Shown here: in pieces, positions 8,886 to 16,245 of the stretch
Numbering within the stretch: position 1 is the stretch's first letter
Layout: each line of letters begins with the position of its first letter
Source of the DNA: JAXGPP01 sp040766885
GTDB lineage: Bacteria; Planctomycetota; Planctomycetia; Pirellulales; Thermoguttaceae
Assembly (NCBI GenBank): GCA_040766885.1
Contig: JAXGPP010000001.1
Span: 434,001 to 498,000 of the forward strand
Reading direction: 5' to 3'
Length of the DNA: 64,000 nt
The notes under the pieces: model-generated
Told to the model about the DNA's origin: nothing
Seen by the model: only the letters and a program-made list of their open reading frames with translations
Databases searched by the model: none
Program-made: the position numbers and the translations under genes

Positions 8886-8973
8886 GCTGCGCCGCGAAGC
8901 GGCGCCGGCTTGGTTGAGTTGTCAGGCAAGAATGTATTTTCCGCGTTTTTTGAGTCGCCCGGCAATTCCCTCA

Positions 8974-9714
8974 TCACCGCGCCATCAGCGCGAAGACGCC
9001 CCAGCCCAGGTACTGACGCGTGCAGCCGGCGTAGCGCTCGGGTTCCGAGGTCAGGTGGGCTCGAACCTCTTTCGCGAACTCGTCGTCCGTGTTGGCGTCA
9101 AGCCAGCGGCGCATGGTGAGCCACTTGGCCGCCTCGTACCTGTCCCAACTGTCCTGGTCTGCCAGAACCATTTCCACTAAGTCGTAGCCGAAGCGGCCGA
9201 AAGACGCGAGAAGTTCTGGAAGCAGGAGAAAGTCGGAGATCGAGCCGGCATGACACCCCTTGGCAATATCTTCCGTCGGCGGCAACTGCGCCGGTAGTCG
9301 CCGATGAGGATGATCCCTCCGGGGGCGGAGCTCGCGGCGAAGTTCGATGGTGCCGGCGACTCCCCCGCCGATCCACGTGGCGCGACACAGGCTGCCACGC
9401 CGACCTTCTCCGTCGGAGACATAGCCGGCCGCATCGCCATGGATGAACTTGACCTGATCGGCGACACCGAGTTCTTCAGCACGGGCCTTCGCTTGCTCGG
9501 TGAACAACAGGCTCATGTCGATGCCGGTGCCGGTGACTCCGTAGTCGCGTGCCCAGGTGCACAGCATCTCGCCCGAACCGCTGCCGAGGTCGAGCACTCG
9601 GGTACCCGGTTCCAGACGCAGCGCCGCGCCGAGCGTGGCGAGCTTTTCGGGCGTGAACGGGTCATGGATGCGGTGAGCACTTTCGCTGACGTTGAAGATC
9701 CGTGGGATGTCCAC
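8974..9714 (-). CDS. SAM-dependent class I methyltransferase with two compensated frameshifts
   Basis: 246 residues from a GTG at 9714 with AGGAGA eight bases upstream. The SAM-binding motif I is clear (TRVLDLGSGSGEMLCTWARD), followed by the acidic residue of motif II (GIDMSLL) and a motif like post-II (IHGDAAGYVSD). Two internal segments read as nonsense in this frame. At 9380-9412 the neighbouring frame gives EKVGVAACV, and at 9288-9322 it gives GGIILIGDY, exactly what the fold needs there. Each segment is therefore bounded by an insertion and a deletion that cancel out, and the rest stays in frame. The resulting protein would have a scrambled motif III/IV region. Substrate unknown. Either the gene is decaying or the sequence has base errors here. 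Confidence 0.7.
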   Translation of the reverse strand: MDIPRIFNVSESAHRIHDPFTPEKLATLGAALRLEPGTRVLDLGSGSGEMLCTWARDYGVTGTGIDMSLLFTEQAKARAEELGVADQVKFIHGDAAGYVSDGEGRRGSLCRATWIGGGVAGTIELRRELRPRRDHPHRRLPAQLPPTEDIAKGCHAGSISDFLLLPELLASFGRFGYDLVEMVLADQDSWDRYEAAKWLTMRRWLDANTDDEFAKEVRAHLTSEPERYAGCTRQYLGWGVFALMAR

Positions 9715-9863
9715 TGCAGAGAGTCTCCTTACGGGGGTGGGTAGATTCGGTCACGGCCTGACGATAAGGATAAGCTGCCGGGCCGCCTGCAAGACGTTCA
9801 TGCCGCGCGAAACCAGGACGGCGGCCCGGTCAGCTTCATCCGCTGGTTCGGCCGGCATTCATC

Positions 9864-10736
9864 TTACATCTCAGGTCGCAGCTCGCCGAGGTACGCCCCG
9901 AACCGAAGCTTGTACTTGCCAAGGAGTCGCTGTGCTTCCTCCTGAATCGCCTGTCTCGGAACGACCGGCGAGGTACCATCAAGAATCGATTGGACCTTTG
10001 AACGCAAACCGTAAAGGGCTAATTCTTCGGCCCCTTCACGCAAGCCGTACGGAAAGCGCTGGGCCTGAATGACGGCGCGCGAGACAGCGCCGCCTTGGTC
10101 GTTCACTAGAATCCACGCGAGCGCGCGGTAGGTGCCTGCGCCGTCGGAAACGACAATATGGCAGGGACCGAAGTCCGGGATTTTCTGCTTGGACCAGAGG
10201 CCGCGCAGCCAGCCCTGTACACCCCGCGAAATCCAAAGCGGGAACTCCTTCGATGCGCCTGGGTGGCTGATGACAAACCGAGGGTCAAAGATGTCCTCGT
10301 GGGAAATGCCTCCGGTCTGCTGCTGACATTCATGCTCGCGCGCACAAAACCAGACATTGGTGAGCCATGACAGCATGTCAGTCTGTCCGAACCGAGAATC
10401 AAGAAAGCTGTCATTCACGCGCAGGAGCGGAAAATCAAAGTGGTCGCACAACTCGTTTTTCGTTCTGTCACGCGCTGCCTGGAGTTCTTCGCTGTGGTAC
10501 TGGCCATCGAACTCGACAGCAAACTGCGGGTAGTATTCCCCGTCCGCCAGTGTGAAATCGAAGTGAGACTTCAGGGCGAAGGTAAAATGGGCTGAGGAGA
10601 TTCCGCTGTTATTGATAGGGAAGATATCTGCCAAACGGACTTTGGGAAAAACGTATCCGGCCCAAGACTGTGCGACTGTCTGGAGCCGCCGATGGGTGAG
10701 CTGTTCCGACAGATTGAGCAGCTTCCGATCTTGCAT
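9864..10736 (-). CDS. DUF2726-like protein with a restriction-endonuclease-type core
   Basis: 290 residues from the ATG at 10736; a GTG at 10793 in the same frame is an alternative and neither has a strong ribosome binding site. The core at residues about 60-115 reads FTLADGEYYPQFAVEFDGQYH and then DRTKNELCDHFDFPLLRVND. This pattern of D, then (V)EFDG, H and a downstream K is the signature of DUF2726 domains, which share the PD-(D/E)XK nuclease-like fold. The remaining two thirds are not recognised. No signal peptide. It lies in a run of orphan genes on the same strand, which fits a mobile or defence setting, but the catalytic role is inferred. Confidence 0.7.
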   Translation of the reverse strand: MQDRKLLNLSEQLTHRRLQTVAQSWAGYVFPKVRLADIFPINNSGISSAHFTFALKSHFDFTLADGEYYPQFAVEFDGQYHSEELQAARDRTKNELCDHFDFPLLRVNDSFLDSRFGQTDMLSWLTNVWFCAREHECQQQTGGISHEDIFDPRFVISHPGASKEFPLWISRGVQGWLRGLWSKQKIPDFGPCHIVVSDGAGTYRALAWILVNDQGGAVSRAVIQAQRFPYGLREGAEELALYGLRSKVQSILDGTSPVVPRQAIQEEAQRLLGKYKLRFGAYLGELRPEM

Positions 10737-10864
10737 GGCAATCTCTGTGGCCCGACGTCTCCGATCACGGGGCGGCGACGATTGATTGTCCACTGCAAAT
10801 TCGCCCGACTTCGCCGCTCCCGTGCATCGGGTTGTTCGTCGCGGATTCGGCGTAAGGGTTTACG

Positions 10865-11311
10865 TCAAGTGCAGGGTTCTGTTGTCGTTATTGATATGCC
10901 GTCATGTCCAACGATCAGCACGGGAACGGCGGGCGAGAGACCGTCAGTCGTCCGCCAAATTCCGTGCATCCAGTCCGAGACGCATTGTATCACAGTGTCA
11001 TTGACAGCAAATCCCGCGTCAAACGGATCGACCATTGGAACTGCCGGTGAAAAGCCGTTTTCTGTGTGGCGAACAGTGAAGATGTCCTTCACGTCGGCGA
11101 TCTGTTTGTTAATGAAGTAGTGGTCTGGTCCATCAATTGCTCCGAGAACGTCAAACTGTCCGTCACCTTCCTGATTGGTGAACACCATTAAGTGAAGTGC
11201 TCGTGCCTTGTCGGGAATGCGTGCCACGAGACGACGCAGGGCTTCGCGGGCAGCATCAGCGTGCGCGTCAAGCACGGAGCGGAGTTCGGTGATGAATTCA
11301 TCTTGCGTCAT
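10865..11311 (-). CDS. Hypothetical protein behind repeat copy B
   Basis: 148 residues from the ATG at 11311. I do not recognise the family with certainty. The first 45 residues are probably helical (MTQDEFITELRSVLDAHADA), followed by an alternating hydrophobic region (ALHLMVFTNQEGDGQFDVL) and a C-terminus that may form a beta sheet. There is no signal peptide or membrane segment. The gene starts about 45 bases downstream of the transcription start predicted from the promoter in repeat copy B and has no clear Shine-Dalgarno site. It ends about 130 bases before the DUF2726-like start, so the two could be co-transcribed. Confidence 0.6.
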   Translation of the reverse strand: MTQDEFITELRSVLDAHADAAREALRRLVARIPDKARALHLMVFTNQEGDGQFDVLGAIDGPDHYFINKQIADVKDIFTVRHTENGFSPAVPMVDPFDAGFAVNDTVIQCVSDWMHGIWRTTDGLSPAVPVLIVGHDGISITTTEPCT

Positions 11312-11337
11312 GAGAACGTGAAGCGACGAACTTACCC

Positions 11338-11595
11338 TGTATCACGAATTCCAGACTTCTGAGTATAGGCGGCGATTCTCGATGCCACAAGTAGCGGAGC
11401 AAAGTGCGGCCAGGCGAGGGGGCAAGGAACGGCCATCGAGGGACCTTTCCCACCAGTGAGCACGGCAATGGCCCGTCGCACGCACGGGGTTCAGAGATGG
11501 CGGGAAGCACGCTGGGGGAAGAGACACCGCACAAGAAGACGAGCGCGGCCCCATGCTGGCGGTGTTTGGCGTGCGATGTGGCGGAACGTTCAGGG
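11338..11595 (-). repeat. Dispersed repeat, copy B, with outward promoter
   Basis: About 258 bases homologous along the full length to 8601-8885, with gaps of roughly 10 bases in two places. The order of conserved blocks is the same. As in copy A, the promoter lies at the end facing the downstream minus-strand gene, and the minus strand has a short frame ending RRLYSEVWNS. Confidence 0.8.
11362..11390 (-). promoter_or_regulatory. Promoter inside repeat copy B
   Basis: TTGTGG (11390-11385) and TATACT (11367-11362), spacing 17, on the minus strand. A start near 11355 gives a leader of about 45 bases to the gene at 11311. Confidence 0.65.
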
Positions 11596-11705
11596 CTCAG
11601 CCGCCGGTGCCGCCCAGGGCCGACATTGAATTGCCGACGACACTCAGCGGGCATTGCCGGTCGACTGCACCCGTCAGTTCGTCGTTCTTCTGGCCGCTCG
11701 GTAAA

Positions 11706-12269
11706 CTATGGGACTGCCCCTTCCAGTTCAAAGGCTTTGGCATCGTGCGGCAAACCTACTCGCATAAAGTAGCGAGCCAGCCCCTGTGCCAGGTGCTCTC
11801 GATAAGGCGAGCGAAGGCGAAGGCGGGATCCGCTCTGCATGGCGAAGCCAGTCACGAACGCTTTCGGCAGGGTGAACAACCGGTGAAAGTCGACCACAGA
11901 CCATGGCAAGGCCGGGCTTCCATCGCGCCGGTGAAGCAAGGACAGCCCCGGAACGTTGCCGTCGATCAACAGTCTGCGGAACTTGCGGCTTCGGACCGTA
12001 TCATTGCCCCGTTCGACCTCCGCTCGGACCGCGTCGCTCCATGCCACGAGTTGAGCCAATAGGATGTCTTCGACCTTATCGTTCTCAAGGTCGCAACTCT
12101 GCGTCATGACGACCAGGTCGAAAACCTTTGCTACGATCTCGATGTCGGCTGCCGTCTCGACCGGCCATGAAAGAGAGCCAGAAACCGCGAATACTGGACA
12201 ATCACAGAGGATATCTCCCTGCAGGAGAGAATCGCCCTCCGTGACATCGTACCAGTCGTGATTACTCAT
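11706..12269 (-). CDS. Unknown protein with TQSCDL motif, translationally coupled
   Basis: 187 residues. The ATG at 12269 overlaps the stop of the upstream gene by eight bases (ATGAGTAA), and GAGGAGG lies just ahead, so translation is coupled. The N-terminal half has the pattern EGDSLLQGDILCDCPVF and then FDLVVMTQSCDLEND. I know this QGDI...TQ(S/T)CDL pattern from uncharacterised bacterial proteins, often in accessory regions, but cannot name the family. The two cysteines of the first block and the one of TQSCDL could bind metal; this is a guess. No signal peptide or membrane segment. Confidence 0.65.
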   Translation of the reverse strand: MSNHDWYDVTEGDSLLQGDILCDCPVFAVSGSLSWPVETAADIEIVAKVFDLVVMTQSCDLENDKVEDILLAQLVAWSDAVRAEVERGNDTVRSRKFRRLLIDGNVPGLSLLHRRDGSPALPWSVVDFHRLFTLPKAFVTGFAMQSGSRLRLRSPYREHLAQGLARYFMRVGLPHDAKAFELEGAVP

Positions 12270-12534
12270 CGACCTCCTCGAGATTAAACGTAGCCCACTG
12301 GCTCTGGGACAGCCCCAGACCGTGCGGAGCGGACCCCACGCTCACTATTTTGGCCCGCAACCGCATCGCGTTCTTCGGAGGCACGCCGGGAACAAACGGC
12401 TTTTCCGCGTCCTTGGGCAAGCCGTCGAGCGGCCCACCGCTGCGATCTGTTTGGCCGGCAGACTGCTGGGATCGCAACTCGGCGACGGCCGCCTCCAGAG
12501 CCTGAAGCCGTTGTTCGTGCGTCGCCGATGACAT
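12262..12534 (-). CDS. Small coiled-coil protein, partner of the TQSCDL protein
   Basis: 90 residues from the ATG at 12534, which has a strong site GGAGAGGA five bases upstream; the longer frame to 12642 is rejected on that ground. Residues 6-25 form a likely coiled coil (HEQRLQALEAAVAELRSQQS). A flexible Gly/Pro-rich stretch follows, and the C-terminus has alternating hydrophobic residues (MRLRAKIVSVGSAPHGLGLS). It overlaps the next gene by eight bases, so the two products probably act together. Function unknown. Confidence 0.65.
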   Translation of the reverse strand: MSSATHEQRLQALEAAVAELRSQQSAGQTDRSGGPLDGLPKDAEKPFVPGVPPKNAMRLRAKIVSVGSAPHGLGLSQSQWATFNLEEVDE

Positions 12535-12800
12535 GGAATCCTCTCCGTTGGAATCGCTTGGGCAAATCGCGCCCACATCCCAATTGTACTGCACGAGCTG
12601 ACGCCCGAGATGCTCAGGCAATCCCTTCGCTTCACCGTCCATTATTGGTCATTGTAGCGCCGCGGCCGCCGCCCTGCAACTGGGCGCCCGTCACACCGGC
12701 CCGCGGTGGCAGGCCGATCACGCGGACCCGCGGCGGGATAGCCCCTTAGCGACGGTAAGTGTCGTGTTCTGCTCGCTAGTCCCACCAAAATTGGATAACT

Positions 12801-12956
12801 CTATCTCGCTCGAGTGCCCGGGCCAGCAGTACGACACCTCGATCCCATACTCGCCAAGGGTTCTCGGACGGACTCCAGACGCTCCACGAGTTGCGACCGC
12901 TGCGCGTTGCGTCGATCGAGCAACACCGAGAGATGGTCCGTATCCAAAAGGATCAT
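12801..12956 (-). pseudogene. Truncated VapC-like PIN-domain toxin
   Basis: The frame starts at an ATG at 12956 that overlaps the antitoxin-like stop by four bases (ATGA). The first 35 residues match the start of a PIN domain (MILLDTDHLSVLLDRRN, with the first catalytic aspartate), then the sequence turns to nonsense and stops after 51 codons. PIN toxins are about 130 residues, so the rest of the domain, with its other acidic residues, is missing. The sequence after about 12850 looks unrelated, consistent with a deletion junction. Certainly non-functional as a ribonuclease. Confidence 0.7.
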
Positions 12957-13189
12957 TGGCCTTTGCCTTGCCGCCTCGCGGGCTTCTCGCGAGCGCGTCT
13001 TCGGTCGGCCTCACACAGCTTCATCGCTTCTTGCAGGATACTTTGCACGTCCTCGTCATCGGCGAACTTCTCGACCGCGCGGCGCCAGTCCTTGGCACCC
13101 TGCTGCCTGGACGAATGAATTTCCAGTCGCGACTCCTGCACCTGCGCTTTCAGTTGCGCCACGCGGTCTGCAAGTCTCTGCGAAGCCAT
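12953..13189 (-). CDS. VapB-like antitoxin partner of a lost PIN toxin
   Basis: 78 residues from the ATG at 13189. The sequence is helical and ends in a basic tail: MASQRLADRVAQLKAQVQES, then DWRRAVEKFADDEDVQSILQ and EADRRRAREKPARRQGKGQ. Small proteins of this form (coiled-coil start, DWRR...F.DD...EA..LR.ADR, basic end) stand directly upstream of VapC-family toxins in many planctomycete genomes. Here the downstream toxin start overlaps by four bases but is truncated, so this antitoxin is now an orphan. A longer frame up to 13258 lacks support. Confidence 0.6.
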   Translation of the reverse strand: MASQRLADRVAQLKAQVQESRLEIHSSRQQGAKDWRRAVEKFADDEDVQSILQEAMKLCEADRRRAREKPARRQGKGQ

Positions 13190-13550
13190 TGGTCGATCTC
13201 CGCGGCTTCCACTCAACGAGTTCATATGTATTCTGCCGCGAGGCCATGGGCCGTGCAAATAGCGGCTCTGCGCGGCGGCGGAGTTGGTCTGTGAAGAACC
13301 GACTCGGTGTCCGTTCGCCTCTGGATAGCTCGGTCTGATCGTTGCTCCCCGCCTGTTGCGCGGGCGTCGCGAATCCGATCGATTCGGTTCCGTTCCGCGC
13401 TGCCGCGCACGGCGTGTTTATCAGGGCACTGCTGTTTCTTTAGCGGCGCTACGTCTCCCGGGCACCGCCGCACGGTCCGCGGCGCCTGGTTGCGTCGGGC
13501 GATGCTCGCCGGTACGCTGGCGGTGTCTCTTGCGAAAGAAAGGATGGAAC
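13190..13550. other. Intergenic stretch without recognised feature
   Basis: About 360 bases between the divergent antitoxin-like and GH5-like genes. No gene, clear promoter, repeat or terminator was recognised. Confidence 0.4.
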
Positions 13551-16148
13551 GTGAAATCGCGCATGCTGCTGTCGATCGTGGGATTGCTGTGGGCCGCCGT
13601 GGCATCACACGCCGAGGAGGACCTGTTTCCATTTGCCGTCTCGTACGACAATCCGGCGAACGTGACGAACGTCTCGGGCTGGCTGGAGAAGCCGGCGGGT
13701 AAGCACGGCTTCGTCCGGGTGGAGCAAGGACGTTTGGCGACCGATGCGGGGCCGATCCGGTTCTGGGCGACCAACCTGTGCTTCGATGCCTGCTTCCCCA
13801 GCCACGAGCAGGCCGAACGGGTTGCCGCCCGCATGGCGCGGCTGGGGATCAACTGCGTGCGGATGCACCATATGGACTCGCGTTCCATCTGGGGCAAGAG
13901 CCCGAACAAGACGATCATCGATCCCGAGTGGCTGGAAAGGCTGGATTACCTGATTTACCAGCTCAAGCTCCACGGCATCTACACGAACATCAACCTCCAC
14001 GTTTCGCGGTGGCTGGACGAGAAGGAAGGCTTTCCGAACCGCGAAGGACGCCCCAGTTTCGACAAGGGGCTCGACAACTTCGAGCCGCGGATGATTGAGC
14101 TGCAACGGAAGTACGCCCGTGACCTGCTGACCCACGTCAATCCCTACACGAAGACGGCCTACGCCGATGAGCCAGCGGTGGCGATGGTCGAAATCAATAA
14201 CGAGAACGCCCTGTTCGCCAACTGGGGCGGCGGCGATCTGGACGATCTGCCGGAGCCCTACGCGACGACGTTCCGCAAGGTATGGAATGAGTGGCTGAAG
14301 AAGAAGTACGGGAGTACGGAGAAGCTCCGCCAGGCCTGGAATGTCGGCCGCAGTGAACTCGGTGAGGAGATGCTCGCCGCCGGCAAATTTCCGGCAAAGT
14401 TCAGCCCGCCCTGGCAGTTCGAACGCGATGACCAGGCGGTGGCCGAGTGGTCGGTCGACAACCAGGGGCCGGACGGCCAACCGCGGCTTCGCGTGGTCGT
14501 CACGCGGCAAGGACGGGTGGCCTGGAATCCGCAGTTCTCGTATCCCGGTCTGAGACTCGCCGGGGGAGAGCCGTACACGCTCCAGTTCCTCGCCCGCAGC
14601 GACGAGCCGCGTGAATTCGGCATCAACGCGATGATGGCCCACGACCCTTGGGAGCAATTCGGCTTCAACGCCACGGTCAAGACCGACCGCCAATGGCAAT
14701 CGCACCGCTACACGTTCATTCCCAACAAGGGGGACGAGAACGCGCGGATATCGTTCACCAGCCTGAAGCCGGGGACGTACGAACTGGCGGCGGTTTCACT
14801 GCGGCCGGGAGGCATCGTCGGGCTGGAGCCGGGGCAAAGCCTGGAAGCCGGGAACGTGGCGATCGTGCGCAAGAGCGCCGTCAACCTCACGAAGGCGGCG
14901 CGGCACGACTGGATCGATTTTCTCTACTCGACCGAGCAGGACTACTGGCTGAGCATGTACCAGTTCATCAAGGATGAGCTGAAGGTGCGACCGATCGTCT
15001 CGGGAACGCAGTTGAGCTACAGCCCGATGCATATCCAGGCGTCGCTCGATTACATCGACGCGCACTCCTACTGGCACCACCCGGCGTTTCCCGGCCGCCC
15101 GTGGGACTCGCGCGACTGGTACGTCCAGAATGCGGCGCTGGTGAATACGCCGGGCGGCACACTGTCGGGCCTGGCGGTCCGGCGGGTGGCGGGAATGGCG
15201 TACACGGTGAGCGAATATAACCACCCGGCTCCGATCCAGTATGCGGCCGAAGGCTTTCCGATGATCGCGGCCTTCGGGGCATTTCAGGGCTGGGACGGGA
15301 TCTTTTCGTTTGCGTATTCGCACAACACCGATTTCGAGCCCGGCAAGATCAGCGGCTTCTTCGACATCAAGGGGGACACCTCGCGGATGGTGCACATGCC
15401 GGCCTGCGCGGCGATGTTCCTTCGCGGCGACGTTGCCCCGGCGCGGCAGGCGCTCGCCGCTGCCGTCACGCCCGAAGCGGAACGCGAGACGCTCTACAAG
15501 ACGCTCAGTGCGTGGGAGATCACGGCCGACACCTACGGCCTTGACCCGCGGCTATCGCTCCTGCACGCCGTCGCGATGGCCAAAGAGGGGCAGCCTGACG
15601 ATTTGCCCGCGGCGCCCGGCAAGGACGCCGTTCAGTTTGTCTCCGACACGAAGCAACTCTACTGGGACGTGTCGCAGAAGGACGCCGGTTATTTCATCGC
15701 CAACACGCCGCGCAGCAAGCTTTTCACGGGGTTCATTCGAGGCCGCACGTTCAAACTGGGCGACATCGCGCTCAGGTTCGGCAAGACGCGGCTCGACTGG
15801 GCCACCGTCTCGCTGGTGGCCGTCGACGGCGAGGGCCTTGACAAGCCGGGCCGGTTACTCGTGGCCGCGACCGGGCAGGTCGAAAACCAGGGGATGAAGC
15901 TCGAGGATCTTGGCAGCGGCCGCATCACGGTCCGCGACAAGTGGGGCGAATCGCCCATGCTCTGCGAAGGGATCGAAGCTGAATTGCTGTTGCCGGTTGC
16001 GGCCGAGAGGGTCGCGCTCTATCCGCTCGACGAAGCGGGCAACCGCCGTGAGGCCGTGCCGGTCGCCGCGCACAACGGCAAGGCCAGGATCATGCTCGAT
16101 CCGAAGCACAAGACGGTATGGTACGAGGTCGAGGTGAAGGAAGAATGA
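13551..16148 (+). CDS. Exported GH5-like (cellulase family) glycoside hydrolase
   Basis: 865 residues from a GTG at 13551 with AAAGGA six bases upstream; the frame stays open to 13356 but without signals. Signal peptide: MKSRMLLSIVGLLWAAVASH then AEED. Residues about 70-250 form the front of a TIM barrel (IRFWATNLCFDACF, LGINCVRMHHMDS, LKLHGIYTNINLHV). The probable acid/base glutamate is in AMVEINNENALF and the probable nucleophile in AYTVSEYNHPAP, placed near residues 225 and 555. Between them sits a beta-sandwich carbohydrate-binding insert (about residues 300-430, GGEPYTLQFLARS, TVKTDRQWQSHRYTF), which is why the barrel is so spread out. It should cleave beta-mannans or related glucans outside the cell; the exact substrate cannot be read. 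Ends at 16148, convergent with the PQQ-like propeller gene. Confidence 0.8.
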   Translation: MKSRMLLSIVGLLWAAVASHAEEDLFPFAVSYDNPANVTNVSGWLEKPAGKHGFVRVEQGRLATDAGPIRFWATNLCFDACFPSHEQAERVAARMARLGINCVRMHHMDSRSIWGKSPNKTIIDPEWLERLDYLIYQLKLHGIYTNINLHVSRWLDEKEGFPNREGRPSFDKGLDNFEPRMIELQRKYARDLLTHVNPYTKTAYADEPAVAMVEINNENALFANWGGGDLDDLPEPYATTFRKVWNEWLKKKYGSTEKLRQAWNVGRSELGEEMLAAGKFPAKFSPPWQFERDDQAVAEWSVDNQGPDGQPRLRVVVTRQGRVAWNPQFSYPGLRLAGGEPYTLQFLARSDEPREFGINAMMAHDPWEQFGFNATVKTDRQWQSHRYTFIPNKGDENARISFTSLKPGTYELAAVSLRPGGIVGLEPGQSLEAGNVAIVRKSAVNLTKAARHDWIDFLYSTEQDYWLSMYQFIKDELKVRPIVSGTQLSYSPMHIQASLDYIDAHSYWHHPAFPGRPWDSRDWYVQNAALVNTPGGTLSGLAVRRVAGMAYTVSEYNHPAPIQYAAEGFPMIAAFGAFQGWDGIFSFAYSHNTDFEPGKISGFFDIKGDTSRMVHMPACAAMFLRGDVAPARQALAAAVTPEAERETLYKTLSAWEITADTYGLDPRLSLLHAVAMAKEGQPDDLPAAPGKDAVQFVSDTKQLYWDVSQKDAGYFIANTPRSKLFTGFIRGRTFKLGDIALRFGKTRLDWATVSLVAVDGEGLDKPGRLLVAATGQVENQGMKLEDLGSGRITVRDKWGESPMLCEGIEAELLLPVAAERVALYPLDEAGNRREAVPVAAHNGKARIMLDPKHKTVWYEVEVKEE

Positions 16149-16245
16149 CGTATGACGAAGGAAGCACCGATGACCAATGTCTCAATGACCAATACTTGAG
16201 CTACGGGCCTCATTGGTCATTCGGGGCTTCGTCATTGGCCATTAC
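16142..16245. repeat. Imperfect inverted repeat of TGAC-rich units between convergent genes
   Basis: The left arm contains TGACGAAGGAAGC, GATGACCAATG and AATGACCAATAC; the right arm contains CATTGGTCATTCGGGGCTTC and GTCATTGGCCATT. TGACGAAG can pair with CTTCGTCA, and AATGACCAAT with ATTGGTCATT. A fragment of the same type (TTATTGGTCATTG) occurs at 12643-12655. It may act as a two-way terminator, and it is not a plain GC-rich hairpin. Confidence 0.55.

Noticed and set aside
9288..9412. Programmed frameshifting in the methyltransferase
   Set aside because: Four separate indels without slippery sequences argue for error or decay rather than a programmed event.
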